DNA from: Ignavibacteria bacterium
GTDB taxonomy: Bacteria; Bacteroidota; Ignavibacteria; Tepidaquicellales; Tepidaquicellaceae
Direction of reading: 5' to 3'
NCBI GenBank assembly: GCA_016704345.1
Contig: JADJAH010000013.1
Coordinates: 1-64,000, forward strand
DNA: 64,000 nt
The position numbers and the translations under genes are program-made. Shown in pieces: positions 29,128 through 38,610 of the stretch; within the stretch, counting starts at the first letter, position 1, and every line of letters begins with the position of its first letter. The notes below the pieces were generated by a model that was not told the DNA's origin, did no database searches, and saw only the letters and a list, made by a program, of their open reading frames with translations.

Positions 29128-29148
29128 GTTTTAATTTTGCAATTTAAA

Positions 29149-29916
29149 TTAGTTGAATCCTATTCCAAGTCCGAAAGTTAACTTGTTGTCAAGCCTTACT
29201 CGTCCAACTGAAACAACATCTTCAAAGGAATACAAGTATGCAATTCTTGCAAAAACCATTTTTGTTATAGGGATGTCGAGATTAGTTTCTGCTCTCAGGT
29301 TTGCTGCGGATAGATCCGAAATTGACGGTTGATAAAACCCTGTAAAAGACAAAACAAAGTTAGAATCAAGCAGTGACTGCTTTGTCCTCAACCGAAGTGA
29401 CAATCTCATCTTACCGGTATTGTAATTCCCGGGTTTATCCGTCAGATCTGTATAATCATAGATCAGTGCCAGAGATATTGAAGACCTATGCAAGGGATTC
29501 TGCCAGAACTGATACTTCAAGCCTCCGCCTGATTGCGATCTGATGTCTATGCCCTTTGCAAAATTATATTCAACATACTGAAGCACAAAAGGAGAGATCA
29601 TCTTTTTGTAGAACAGGTCAGTTGTGAATGCTGCTGTGAGTGAGTTGTCATCCTTTTTGTTTTTTGACTCACCATAACTAATACCTGCTGCTAGAATCAG
29701 TTCAAGATCCTGAGTAGCTCTCTTTATGTCTCCTCTGCCTAAAACAAAGAACTTGTTTACATTTCCGCTTTGATACGAACCTTCCGAAACAACCTTCCCG
29801 GACCAATCACTCTCTTGGTCTGATCTCTGCGAATGAGCCTTGTCTGAAATTAAAATGATGAATGCAATCAGCATTAGTAAACGAAAAGTCATGAAGCAAG
29901 AATTATTTTGAGGCAA
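29149..29916 (-). CDS. DUF481-type outer-membrane beta-barrel protein
   Basis: A signal peptide near residues 9-30 (MTFRLLMLIAFIILI...KAHSQ) is followed by about 220 residues of alternating strands ending in GLGIGFN, a terminal aromatic residue close to the C-terminus as in outer-membrane barrels. Phrases such as SGKVVSEGSYQSGNVNKFF and FYKKMISPFVLQYVEYNFAKG match the DUF481 (YdiY-like) family as I remember it. Members are small barrels of unclear function, often linked to salt or envelope stress. The true start is probably the ATG at 29892, eight codons inside the longest frame, because the signal peptide begins there. The gene is monocistronic and convergent with the protease gene. Confidence 0.75.
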   Translation of the reverse strand: MPQNNSCFMTFRLLMLIAFIILISDKAHSQRSDQESDWSGKVVSEGSYQSGNVNKFFVLGRGDIKRATQDLELILAAGISYGESKNKKDDNSLTAAFTTDLFYKKMISPFVLQYVEYNFAKGIDIRSQSGGGLKYQFWQNPLHRSSISLALIYDYTDLTDKPGNYNTGKMRLSLRLRTKQSLLDSNFVLSFTGFYQPSISDLSAANLRAETNLDIPITKMVFARIAYLYSFEDVVSVGRVRLDNKLTFGLGIGFN

Positions 29917-30052
29917 ATATAAACTTAGAAGTATGTTAATGAAATGTCATTCATGAACCGACTGTTTCGCGGGACTTTCAACTTTCAACTTTCAACTCTT
30001 ATCATGACTTATTTCATAACTTCGAATTTTGTAAATTATCTCAAAATATAAA

Positions 30053-30289
30053 ATGAAGCACAAACACATCATTAAAGACGCTCCGGAGAAGGACAAGTCA
30101 TACAGAATCGAATATAAAGGCGAAGAGCTGTATGATGCAAAAGTATTAGACTATGAAAGCGGATGCTGGGCAAAGGTAAAGGTTGTAAATGTCTTGCCCG
30201 GAAAGAATGCATCACTGTACAAGGAAGGGCAGGAATTCGATCTAAAGCTGGCATACTACAAATTGTACGAGCTGGAAGATTCTGAATGA
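30053..30289 (+). CDS. Small hypothetical protein (78 aa)
   Basis: Not recognised. A short, charged, beta-rich protein (SYRIEYKGEELYDAKVLDYE, WAKVKVVNVLP, GQEFDLKLAYYKLYELE) with no signal or membrane segment. The strand pattern could fit a small barrel such as an SH3-like or OB-like fold, but that is a guess. Its stop overlaps the start of the next gene (ATGA, 30286-30289), so the two are translationally coupled and probably work in the same process. Confidence 0.7.
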   Translation: MKHKHIIKDAPEKDKSYRIEYKGEELYDAKVLDYESGCWAKVKVVNVLPGKNASLYKEGQEFDLKLAYYKLYELEDSE

Positions 30290-31113
30290 TTATCTCGCGT
30301 TCCCCGATTGCACTTACCGAACAACATAAGAAACTTATCAGAAGCGGTTGGGGAGATAAGACAGCAGATGAAGTAATTGTGGAGAAGATGCTGTATGATT
30401 CTGACGGAGAGGAAGTAGAAGGATATCTTGCTTACCCGAAAGTGATTGATGATAAATTGCCACTGATAATCTGGAACCGGGGTGGAAATCTTAAGGAAGG
30501 TGCTATTGATGAATTTCTTGCATCAGGAATGTACGGAGAGATAGCTTCATGGGGATATGTAGTGCTTGCATCACAATACAGGAAGAACGAAGAATTCGGT
30601 GGCAGTGATGTTAATGATATTCTTAACCTTATACCTCTCGCAGAAGATCTGCCCTTTTGTAACTCGGCCCTTATAGGCATGGAGGGCTGGAGCAGAGGCG
30701 GAATGATGGCTTACAGAGTTCTTACCCTGACTGACAGAATAAAATGTGCGGTCATAGTTTCGGGACTTGCAAATTTACAAAGATGGAAGAAAGATCGTTC
30801 AAAACTTTCACATATCTATCCTCATATTTTTGATGTAATGAACGAACCGGAAACCGTTGTGCAATTGAAGGCTAGATCTGCAGTTATGTTTGCGGATAGG
30901 ATCTCTTCCAAAACAGCCATGCTTCTGATTCACGGAACAGAAGACACGATAGTACCGCACAGCGATTCAGTGGAAATGAAAGAGCTTTTGAGTGGTTTAG
31001 ACAGGATTGTAGAGCTTCAATTGATCAAAGATGGAGATCATTATTTGCGAAAATTCAGGAAGGAAGTATCTGTCCTTCGTCGAAACTGGTTCGACAAATT
31101 CTTAAAGAAATGA
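30286..31113 (+). CDS. Alpha/beta-hydrolase of the prolyl-oligopeptidase/dienelactone-hydrolase type
   Basis: The 275-residue cytoplasmic protein has the hydrolase elbow GMEGWSRGGMMAYR (Ser about 136). It has the acid loop LLIHGTEDTIVPHS (Asp about 224) and the catalytic His in KDGDHYLRKF (about 254), so the triad is complete and in order. The region around DKLPLIIWNRGGN supplies the oxyanion strand. The family includes S9 peptidase C-terminal domains and small-molecule esterases. Without a propeller domain an esterase or acyl-peptide role is more likely, but the substrate is not evident. It is coupled to the small gene before it. Confidence 0.85.
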   Translation: MIISRSPIALTEQHKKLIRSGWGDKTADEVIVEKMLYDSDGEEVEGYLAYPKVIDDKLPLIIWNRGGNLKEGAIDEFLASGMYGEIASWGYVVLASQYRKNEEFGGSDVNDILNLIPLAEDLPFCNSALIGMEGWSRGGMMAYRVLTLTDRIKCAVIVSGLANLQRWKKDRSKLSHIYPHIFDVMNEPETVVQLKARSAVMFADRISSKTAMLLIHGTEDTIVPHSDSVEMKELLSGLDRIVELQLIKDGDHYLRKFRKEVSVLRRNWFDKFLKK

Positions 31114-31170
31114 ACTAAATAGAATTATTAAGCTGTTCATAAGTTTCAATAAATCAAACCACAATCAAAC

Positions 31171-31614
31171 ATGTACGATCCAATAATGGTGCAACCGATG
31201 AGAGATGAAGCTAAAGAGATAGGCTTCAGAGAACTCTTAACATCAACGGAAGTAGCAGAAGAAATGAAAAAAACAGGTACAACTCTGTTGTTTGTAAATT
31301 CAGTTTGCGGTTGCGCAGCAGGTAAGGCCAGGCCGGGACTTTCACTTGCAATAGATTGGGCAAAACAAAACAATGCAATGCCTGACAATCTTGTAACAGT
31401 ATTCGCCGGAATGGAGAAGGATGCAGTTGCTGAAGCAAGAAAACATTTTGACAATCATCCTCCATCATCACCGCAAGTTGCATTGCTCAAAGACGGCAAA
31501 CTGGTTCACTTGATCCAAAGACTCGATATAGAAAATAATGATGCTTATACAGTTGCCAATAAAGTGGCAGGAGCTCTAAATGAATATTGTAAAGTTCAGG
31601 AAGCTGAAAAATAA
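31171..31614 (+). CDS. Bacilliredoxin, BrxA/BrxB (YphP/YqiW) family
   Basis: The 147-residue thioredoxin-fold protein has the family's CGC active site (NSVCGCAAGKARPGL, Cys 46 and Cys 48) and the N-terminal MYDPIMVQPMRDE signature. In firmicutes such proteins remove bacillithiol from S-bacillithiolated proteins; in other phyla the thiol partner may differ. Length is normal for the family. It lies 57 bp after the hydrolase gene and 160 bp before clpC, so it may belong to a stress-related transcription unit. The spacing allows a separate clpC promoter in between. Confidence 0.9.
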   Translation: MYDPIMVQPMRDEAKEIGFRELLTSTEVAEEMKKTGTTLLFVNSVCGCAAGKARPGLSLAIDWAKQNNAMPDNLVTVFAGMEKDAVAEARKHFDNHPPSSPQVALLKDGKLVHLIQRLDIENNDAYTVANKVAGALNEYCKVQEAEK

Positions 31615-31774
31615 ATTGTAAACAAATGCTAAGTAATTAGTCATTTCAATTTTAGACACTTTTTTGATATATTATTTGGAACCAATCGAACAAGTCAGGA
31701 TTCTATTTGTTGACTGCCCAATTAAAAATGCGGCAGCTTAAGTACCCCAAAAAATCTAAACAGAATTAATACAA

Positions 31775-34288
31775 ATGGACAGTAACTTTTCAAACAGAGC
31801 GCAGGATGTCATAAGACTCAGCAGGGAAGAGGCTATCCGTCTCGGACACGATTATATAGGGACCGAGCATCTCTTACTTGGAATTATACGTGAGGGGGAA
31901 GGAATAGCCATCAAGATATTTAAGAATCTTGGTGTTGACTCGTCGAAGATAAAGAAGACGATTGAAGATACGGTGAGACAGGCAGGCGGCACTCTTACAG
32001 TGGGAAATATCCCTTTAACAAAGCAAGCAGAAAAAGTTCTGAAAATCACATATCTTGAAGCAAAGTTGTTCAAGTCGGATGTGATTGGAACGGAACATCT
32101 CCTTCTATCTATACTTCGTGAAGACGACAATCTCGCGGCACAGATCCTTCATCAGCTTAATGTGAATTACGAATCAGTGAAATCGGAGCTGATGAATATA
32201 CTCAGCGGTAAACCTTCTGCCGGCGCACCTTCTCCAAAATCATCCGCAGAAAAAAAACAGGAAAGAAGCAAGACTCCTGTTCTTGACAACTTTGGCAGAG
32301 ACCTTACAAAGATGGCGGTTGAGAATAAACTTGATCCTATTGTAGGCAGAGAAAAAGAGATTGAAAGAGTTGCACAGGTATTGAGCAGAAGAAAGAAGAA
32401 TATTCCCGTTCTTATAGGTGAGCCCGGTGTTGGAAAGACGGCAATTGCAGAAGGGCTTGCTCTTAGGATAGTCAATAAGAATGTTTCAAGAGTGCTGCAT
32501 AACAAACGTGTCGTAACTCTTGATCTTGCAGCACTTGTTGCAGGCACAAAGTATCGCGGACAGTTTGAAGAGAGAATGAAAGCCGTGATGAATGAACTTG
32601 AGAAAGCAAAAGATGTAATTCTGTTTATTGATGAATTGCATACTATAGTTGGTGCAGGCGGTGCAAGCGGTTCACTTGATGCTTCCAACATTTTCAAACC
32701 TGCACTGGCCAGAGGTGATCTTCAGTGCATTGGCGCTACAACTCTTAACGAATACAGGCAATACATAGAAAAAGACGGTGCACTTGACAGAAGATTTCAG
32801 AAGATAATGGTGGAGCCAACCACGGTATCTGAAACAGTTCAGATTCTGAACAACATAAAGAGCAAGTATGAAGAACACCATAATGTAAAATACTCCGAAA
32901 AGGCTTTAGATGAAGCTGTGCTCCTTAGTGACAGATACATAACAGACCGTTTCTTGCCCGACAAAGCAATTGATGTTATGGACGAAGCAGGCTCCAGAGT
33001 GCATTTGTCAAATATAGTAGTCCCGAAGGAAATTGTTGACCTTGAATCTGAAATTGAGAAGATCAGACAATTCAAGAATCAGGTTGTTAAAAATCAGAAT
33101 TATGAAGAAGCTGCCAAGTTAAGAGATTCTGAAAAAAAGGCATTGAATGATCTTGAACAGATGAAGCTTGATTGGGAGATAAAGTCACAAAGCATGGTAT
33201 ATGAAGTGACGGAACAAAGCGTAGCAGATGTTGTAGCAATGATGACAGGCATACCTGTTAATCAAATAGCGGAAGCTGAGACTCAGAGACTGGTTAAGAT
33301 GGAAGAGCATTTGAAAGAAGTGATCATAGGACAAGATGATGCTGTGGTAAATATTTCTAAGGCTATTAGAAGAGCACGAGCAGGTCTTAAAGATCCGAAC
33401 AGACCAATAGGTTCGTTTGTATTCCTTGGACCTACAGGTGTTGGAAAAACCGAACTTGCAAAGCAGTTGGCAAAATTTCTTTTCAACTCTGAAGATTCGT
33501 TGATCAGAATCGATATGAGCGAGTATATGGAAAAGTTCAATGTCTCAAGGCTTGTTGGAGCTCCTCCGGGATATGTTGGTTATGAAGAGGGCGGACAGCT
33601 TACAGAAAAGGTGAGGAGGAAACCATATTCGGTTGTGTTGTTAGACGAAATCGAAAAAGCTCACCCTGATACTTTTAACATTCTTTTGCAGGTACTGGAT
33701 GACGGAGTGTTGACTGATGGTCTTGGAAGAAAGGTTGACTTCAAGAACACCATTATAATAATGACGTCCAATATTGGTACTAGGGATCTGAAACTTGACA
33801 AGGTCTTCGGATTTGGTGAATCAACTAACAAGAGCAATTATGAAAAGATCAAAGGAACAATAGAAGAATCCGTGAAGAGAGTTTTTTCTCCTGAATTCCT
33901 CAACAGAATTGATGAGCTGATAATTTTCAAACAGCTTGGCAAGGAGGATATCGTAAAGATCGTTGATATTTCCGTAGCTAAGTTGCTTTCAAGAATTCAG
34001 TTACAGGGAGTGAAAGTAGATCTCTCAAAATCAGCGCTCGAATTTCTTGCAGAGAAAGGATACGATGAGAACTTTGGTGCACGACCTTTGAGAAGAGCTA
34101 TTCAGAAGTATCTTGAAGATCCGCTGAGCGAGGAAATTCTTAAGGGCGGAATTAAAGATGGCACAAAGGTAAAAGTAAAGCATAAGAAAGGAACAGACGA
34201 GCTTACTTTTTCTGACGACAGTAAGGAAGCAACTGTAGAAAAAGAAATTCCAATTGAAACAGTAGAAGATAAAGAGGAGAATGAATAA
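31775..34288 (+). CDS. clpC: ATP-dependent Clp protease ATP-binding subunit ClpC
   Basis: An AAA+ unfoldase that feeds proteins to ClpP. The 837-residue protein has two N-terminal Clp repeats (1-145) and the first ATPase domain (GEPGVGKT at 205-212, FIDELHT). A UVR-like middle segment (NQNYEEAAKLRDSEKKA, about 440) is diagnostic of ClpC. The second ATPase domain (GPTGVGKT, about 552) has a ClpP-docking loop (VFGFGES, about 678). The C-terminus has a charged tail. fabH starts 6 bp after its stop, so the two are co-transcribed. No clpP, mcsA, mcsB or ctsR is in the window. The ATG at 31775 lacks a clear Shine-Dalgarno sequence, as usual for this group. Confidence 0.96.
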   Translation: MDSNFSNRAQDVIRLSREEAIRLGHDYIGTEHLLLGIIREGEGIAIKIFKNLGVDSSKIKKTIEDTVRQAGGTLTVGNIPLTKQAEKVLKITYLEAKLFKSDVIGTEHLLLSILREDDNLAAQILHQLNVNYESVKSELMNILSGKPSAGAPSPKSSAEKKQERSKTPVLDNFGRDLTKMAVENKLDPIVGREKEIERVAQVLSRRKKNIPVLIGEPGVGKTAIAEGLALRIVNKNVSRVLHNKRVVTLDLAALVAGTKYRGQFEERMKAVMNELEKAKDVILFIDELHTIVGAGGASGSLDASNIFKPALARGDLQCIGATTLNEYRQYIEKDGALDRRFQKIMVEPTTVSETVQILNNIKSKYEEHHNVKYSEKALDEAVLLSDRYITDRFLPDKAIDVMDEAGSRVHLSNIVVPKEIVDLESEIEKIRQFKNQVVKNQNYEEAAKLRDSEKKALNDLEQMKLDWEIKSQSMVYEVTEQSVADVVAMMTGIPVNQIAEAETQRLVKMEEHLKEVIIGQDDAVVNISKAIRRARAGLKDPNRPIGSFVFLGPTGVGKTELAKQLAKFLFNSEDSLIRIDMSEYMEKFNVSRLVGAPPGYVGYEEGGQLTEKVRRKPYSVVLLDEIEKAHPDTFNILLQVLDDGVLTDGLGRKVDFKNTIIIMTSNIGTRDLKLDKVFGFGESTNKSNYEKIKGTIEESVKRVFSPEFLNRIDELIIFKQLGKEDIVKIVDISVAKLLSRIQLQGVKVDLSKSALEFLAEKGYDENFGARPLRRAIQKYLEDPLSEEILKGGIKDGTKVKVKHKKGTDELTFSDDSKEATVEKEIPIETVEDKEENE

Positions 34289-34294
34289 ACTGTA

Positions 34295-35299
34295 ATGGAA
34301 AATAAAGGTCCTTATAATGCAATGATTACCGCTGTCGGGCACTATGTGCCCGACAGAGTTATAGATAACAAATATTTTGAACAGTATCTCGATACCAATG
34401 ATGAATGGATAAGAACCAGAACGGGTATCAGCGAAAGAAGAAGGCTCGATAAAGACAAGCCTACATCTTACATGGCTGTCAGAGCAATTCAGTCGCTTCT
34501 TAAGAACAGGAATATCGGGATTGAAGAAATAGATCTGATAATAGTAGCTACTGTAACTCCTGACATGATATATCCATCGACGGCCTGCATCATTCAGAAA
34601 GAGCTTGGAGCAAAAAATGCCTGGGGTTTCGATATTCTTGCCGCTTGTTCGGGATTCATTTTTTCTTTGACTACGGCAATGCAGTTCATACAAAGCGGCT
34701 CACATAAGAAAGTTATTGTTGTCGGGGCAGACAAAATGTCGGCTATCACAAATTTTGAAGACAGAAACACATGCATTCTTTTTGGCGATGCCGCTGCGGC
34801 AATTCTTCTTGAACCTACTGAAGACAAAAACATTGGAATACTTGATTCTATTATGAGGATTGACGGAGAAGGCGGAAAGTATCTTCATCAACTCGGTGGC
34901 GGAAGTTTGAATCCTGCCACTCATGATACTGTTGACAAGAAGATGCACTTCGTTTATCAGGAAGGTAAGAATGTATTCAAGGATGCGGTAAAAGGCATGG
35001 CTGATGTTTCGTATGAAATAATGCAGAAGAATGATCTGACTTCAGATCAGATTTCCTATCTTGTACCGCATCAGGCAAATATGCGAATCATTACAGCATG
35101 TGCTGAAAGGATGGGACTACCTGAAGATAAAGTGATGGTGAATATTCATAAATATGGAAATGCAACATCCGCAACAATTCCTTCCTGCATATCTGAATAC
35201 TGGCAGGCAGGAAAAGTGAAGAAAGGGGATTACCTGATCCTTTCGAGCTTTGGTGCAGGATATACATGGGGCTCAATATTAGTAAAGTGGGCATATTAG
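34295..35299 (+). CDS. fabH: 3-oxoacyl-ACP synthase III (FabH)
   Basis: Starts fatty-acid synthesis by condensing acyl-CoA with malonyl-ACP. The 334-residue thiolase-fold enzyme has the catalytic Cys in ILAACSGF (Cys 118), His in VPHQANMR (about 258) and Asn in YGNATSATIP (about 288). The substrate-pocket loop NDEWIRTRTGI is also present. Length is normal. It follows clpC by 6 bp and precedes ispE by 47 bp; the order is typical of mixed housekeeping operons in this phylum and does not imply a shared function. Confidence 0.95.
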   Translation: MENKGPYNAMITAVGHYVPDRVIDNKYFEQYLDTNDEWIRTRTGISERRRLDKDKPTSYMAVRAIQSLLKNRNIGIEEIDLIIVATVTPDMIYPSTACIIQKELGAKNAWGFDILAACSGFIFSLTTAMQFIQSGSHKKVIVVGADKMSAITNFEDRNTCILFGDAAAAILLEPTEDKNIGILDSIMRIDGEGGKYLHQLGGGSLNPATHDTVDKKMHFVYQEGKNVFKDAVKGMADVSYEIMQKNDLTSDQISYLVPHQANMRIITACAERMGLPEDKVMVNIHKYGNATSATIPSCISEYWQAGKVKKGDYLILSSFGAGYTWGSILVKWAY

Positions 35300-35346
35300 T
35301 TCTGGCATGATACAGAAAGTCTTAAAACATAAATTAACTTTCCCCA

Positions 35347-36222
35347 ATGATTCAGCAAGTATTGAATTCGCATGCAAAAATAAACATCGGGCTGCGTATT
35401 CTTGGGAAAAGGGAAGATGGGTTTCATGAACTCGAAACGATTTTTTATCCGATAAAGCTACGCGACATAATAACGATCAGCATTGAAAAAAGTAATGCTG
35501 ACACCAATTCAGTTGTTCTGAAATCTAACAAATCATACGTTCCTCTCACAAGAGAAAATCTCTGTTATATTGCGTTGGAAAAATTTTTCAAGTCGTTTTC
35601 AATCAAGGAATGTTTCAACTTTGAAATTGACATAGAAAAAAATATTCCAGTCTCGGGCGGACTTGGCGGAGGAAGTTCAAATGCTGCAACAGTTATGAAA
35701 TTTCTTGTTAGGGAATTGAATATTGATGTATCTTCAAACAAGCAGAAACTAATTGACCTTGCCAAGGAAATCGGAAGTGATGTGCCGTTCTTCCTCTTGA
35801 TGAAACCTTGCTATGCCGTAGGAAGAGGGGAGAAGATGAAAGCCCTGCCTAATTTTGTTGTCGACTATGATATACTGATAGTAAATCCAAGAGCGAGAGT
35901 TTCAACCAGATGGGCATTTGAAAAGATGGAGCTTGAAGGTAAGCCTATGAAAAATCGAGCATTAGATACAATACAGTATTTCAATTTAGAAGAATCGGGT
36001 AATCTTATTAATGATTTTGAACCGATTGTTTTCGATAAGATTCCTGAACTGAAAAAAATAAAGGATAGACTTCTGGAATCAGGGGCTGTCTACGCTTCTC
36101 TTAGTGGAAGTGGTGCAACGATTTATGGTCTTTATAATAAGTTTGAACAGAATAAATCCAGGAAAGCTATGCATGAATTTGCTTCACAAGGATATTATAC
36201 TTTTTTATCAATAAGTAACTAG
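35347..36222 (+). CDS. ispE: 4-diphosphocytidyl-2-C-methyl-D-erythritol kinase (IspE)
   Basis: A GHMP kinase of the MEP isoprenoid pathway. It phosphorylates CDP-methylerythritol, here relevant to quinone and carotenoid precursors. The 291-residue protein has the start signature NSHAKINIGLRILGKREDGF, the ATP loop PVSGGLGGGSSNAA (about 100-113) and the C-terminal motif SLSGSGATIYG. Its stop (TAG) overlaps the stop of the converging gene at 36219 in a shared CTAG. It is the last gene of the plus-strand run that begins near 30053. Confidence 0.93.
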   Translation: MIQQVLNSHAKINIGLRILGKREDGFHELETIFYPIKLRDIITISIEKSNADTNSVVLKSNKSYVPLTRENLCYIALEKFFKSFSIKECFNFEIDIEKNIPVSGGLGGGSSNAATVMKFLVRELNIDVSSNKQKLIDLAKEIGSDVPFFLLMKPCYAVGRGEKMKALPNFVVDYDILIVNPRARVSTRWAFEKMELEGKPMKNRALDTIQYFNLEESGNLINDFEPIVFDKIPELKKIKDRLLESGAVYASLSGSGATIYGLYNKFEQNKSRKAMHEFASQGYYTFLSISN

Positions 36223-37097
36223 AACGTGACATTTATGTTTGCCATTGGTACTATTAGCTTTCTGTAATCACTGCCAAGTTTTGGTTGAAGTCTCAGGCTT
36301 GATTTTACTTTAATGTCCTTGTTAAACATCGAAACAGTCCATGCAGCATCCGCGGCACTAAGAAGATGGTTAACAATTACAAGAGTAGTACTCGTTGAGG
36401 CCATGTCATAATATTCATTTGCCTGCTGTCTGTCTGCTGCATAATCTGTATACATCTGAGTCTTGTACTTACCATAATAATTTGAACTACTGGGGTTTTT
36501 GCTGATTAACGGATCAGCATCTTCCCAACCAACAACAAAGTTTTGATACTTTCCAATGAGTTCATAATACTGTTGCTCTCCAAATGGCGGAAGAGTGTGA
36601 GAGAAATTCTGTCGTTCAACGCTATTCACCTGTAATCTCAATTCCTCCAGATTCTGATTGTTTGGATCTATGATCTCATTGTATCCCGTGAACTGCTGAT
36701 CCTTTAACCATCTTGCGTACTTATTTATACTCCAATTTGTATTTGCAAATTGTTCATATTGATCTGTCTGATCATCACCTTTTCCATCGTAAACAGCATA
36801 AGCGGTCCAAAGTCCGGCTTCAATTGCAAAGAATATTGCCGCCTTAAGATAACTTTCACCATAGACCTCACCGGCACCGGGAATCAATCCGGAAAACAAT
36901 GCTGCAAGGTAAGGACTCTTTTGCTTTGGAGCGGAAGATAGATTATTCAGAGAGGATGATTGTTGCTTCACTTCCACATTTCCCGCTTTATCTTTAAGAC
37001 CCATGAGTTTGTAATTGTCTTTCAAACTCTGTGCGTTAATTACCTCTGCTCCTGCTATCAGAAGCATGCAGGCTGTCAACAAGATGATTTTACTCAT
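36219..37097 (-). CDS. DUF5683-like envelope protein
   Basis: A signal peptide (MSKIILLTACMLLIAGAEVINAQ) is followed by about 60 polar residues and then a membrane-type segment, SPYLAALFSGLIPGAGEVYG with AAIFFAIEAGLWTAYAVYDG. The rest is a soluble region rich in Tyr, Asn and Gln and a C-terminal stretch typical of this group of Bacteroidota proteins. The PGAG(E/H)xY motif within hydrophobic helices is what I associate with DUF5683; the function is unknown. A second, diverged protein of the same plan lies two genes upstream (37846-38610). Its start overlaps the end of truA by 8 nt. Confidence 0.7.
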   Translation of the reverse strand: MSKIILLTACMLLIAGAEVINAQSLKDNYKLMGLKDKAGNVEVKQQSSSLNNLSSAPKQKSPYLAALFSGLIPGAGEVYGESYLKAAIFFAIEAGLWTAYAVYDGKGDDQTDQYEQFANTNWSINKYARWLKDQQFTGYNEIIDPNNQNLEELRLQVNSVERQNFSHTLPPFGEQQYYELIGKYQNFVVGWEDADPLISKNPSSSNYYGKYKTQMYTDYAADRQQANEYYDMASTSTTLVIVNHLLSAADAAWTVSMFNKDIKVKSSLRLQPKLGSDYRKLIVPMANINVTF

Positions 37098-37836
37098 TGC
37101 TATAATTTATTTTGTTCAAAATTAAAGGCATTGCCGGAAGATAAAAAATGTTGAATGATTCGCCGATTACAGACTTCGAAATTACTTCATCAAGACCGAA
37201 TCTTCCCCGGCTAATGTCAAGTGCGCATCCGATAAGAGCTCTGATCATTGAATGCAGGAATCTGTCGGCAGAGATCGTGAACATCAGCTCATTAGATTCG
37301 GGTTTCAGTTCCAGTGAAAAATTATTAATGATGCACTCGAAATTTCTCTTATCAACTTTGTTTTTACAAAATGACTTGAAGTATCTTAGCCCTTGAACAT
37401 ACTCAAGAAATCTGCAAATTTCCTTTTCATCAGGAACATGTTTAACATGATAGTAGAAGTCACAGTCAATAGATCTTCTTACAGTAGTGCAGCGGTAATA
37501 GTATTCCCTGCCAATTGCCGAATATCTTGAGCTGAATTCACTGCCGGCAATCTTAATATCCTTTATTGTAATCTCTTTAGGCAGCAGAGAGTTAATGGAA
37601 TTCAGAAATTCTTTTGACTCTAATCCCTCATGGCATTGAAAATTCGCAACCTGATTTAGAGCGCTTACTCCTGCATCTGTACGCCCGGCAACTGTGAGCT
37701 TAACTGAATCAGTTCTGGTAAGAATACAAATTGCATTCTCGATCTTTTCCTGAATTGTATTGGATGTCAGCTTCTGTCTCTGCCAGCCGTTAAATGACCT
37801 TCCGTCATACTCGATCAGAAGCCTGTAATTCGGCAA
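37090..37836 (-). CDS. truA: tRNA pseudouridine(38-40) synthase TruA
   Basis: Converts uridines 38-40 of the tRNA anticodon arm to pseudouridine. The 248-residue protein has the start signature MPNYRLLIEYDGRSFNGWQRQ and the catalytic Asp in AGRTDAGVSALNQVANF (about residue 52). It also has RYYYRC-like (GREYYYRCTT) and FLHSMIRALIG motifs. Length is normal. The gene sits in an operon between two DUF5683-like envelope genes, with a 9-bp gap before it and an 8-nt overlap after it; no functional tie is evident. Confidence 0.94.
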   Translation of the reverse strand: MPNYRLLIEYDGRSFNGWQRQKLTSNTIQEKIENAICILTRTDSVKLTVAGRTDAGVSALNQVANFQCHEGLESKEFLNSINSLLPKEITIKDIKIAGSEFSSRYSAIGREYYYRCTTVRRSIDCDFYYHVKHVPDEKEICRFLEYVQGLRYFKSFCKNKVDKRNFECIINNFSLELKPESNELMFTISADRFLHSMIRALIGCALDISRGRFGLDEVISKSVIGESFNIFYLPAMPLILNKINYSNE

Positions 37837-37845
37837 TAACTCATT

Positions 37846-38610
37846 CTAAAAGTTCGTCACAAAATTTATTCCGAGCCCGTCGAAGCTGTTATCTTTCTTG
37901 CTATATAATTTCGGTGTGATCGAATATGATTTCCTGGAATTCATATTCTTGGCAATTATGTATGCGCTTATTCCGCTTACAACCCTGTTCGCAATCAGGA
38001 AGCTTCCGAAAATTATTTGGTTATTGTAAATCCTTTCGCTGTCTCTTCTCTGAACATCAAAGATGTCCCGGTTACTTTCCGAATCCCAATTCCAAAAATT
38101 TGTATTAACATCATAAAGCAGATTGTATTCGCCGCGAGTAAGTTTATCGTTGTTGTATTCATATACACTATTGAAGTTTCCTACGTTGCCGTAGAAATCA
38201 TCATCCTTCCCGTCAGGGTTAGTCACTTGGGCATGCTCAACAGAATAACTACGCGCATCCTTTGCAACATTATCTCCATGGATATTAACGGCTATAAAGC
38301 CTGTCCATGAGGCAGCTTCTACACCGACAAAGTACTTGCCGACATCCATTCTGTCAAGATACCAATGGCCTGCACCGGGAAGAAGTATTGAATAAAGAAG
38401 TGCAAGTCCCGGAGATTTACTTCCTTTCATTTCGATGTCAGTTTGAATATCCCTGACTTTGTTGTCATCTGAAATTGTTTCAGCAGTGTTTCTTAGTTCC
38501 GAGAGTTTGAAAACTTTATCGGAATTGATCACGTGAGAATTCTGAGCAAACAAGAATCCTGATTCAAGCGCTAATACCAACATAACTATTATTGCTGTTT
38601 TCAATGTCAT
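37846..38610 (-). CDS. DUF5683-like envelope protein, second paralogue
   Basis: A signal-like N-terminus (MTLKTAIIVMLVLALESGFLFAQ), a polar stretch, then the membrane-type segment SPGLALLYSILLPGAGHWYL followed by a second hydrophobic helix (VEAASWTGFIAVN) and a polar C-terminal half. The plan matches the gene at 36219, with the same PGAG motif but otherwise little identity. Its start overlaps the stop of dsbD by 4 nt (ATGA at 38607-38610), so it is translationally coupled to a periplasmic redox protein. The function is unknown. Confidence 0.68.
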   Translation of the reverse strand: MTLKTAIIVMLVLALESGFLFAQNSHVINSDKVFKLSELRNTAETISDDNKVRDIQTDIEMKGSKSPGLALLYSILLPGAGHWYLDRMDVGKYFVGVEAASWTGFIAVNIHGDNVAKDARSYSVEHAQVTNPDGKDDDFYGNVGNFNSVYEYNNDKLTRGEYNLLYDVNTNFWNWDSESNRDIFDVQRRDSERIYNNQIIFGSFLIANRVVSGISAYIIAKNMNSRKSYSITPKLYSKKDNSFDGLGINFVTNF

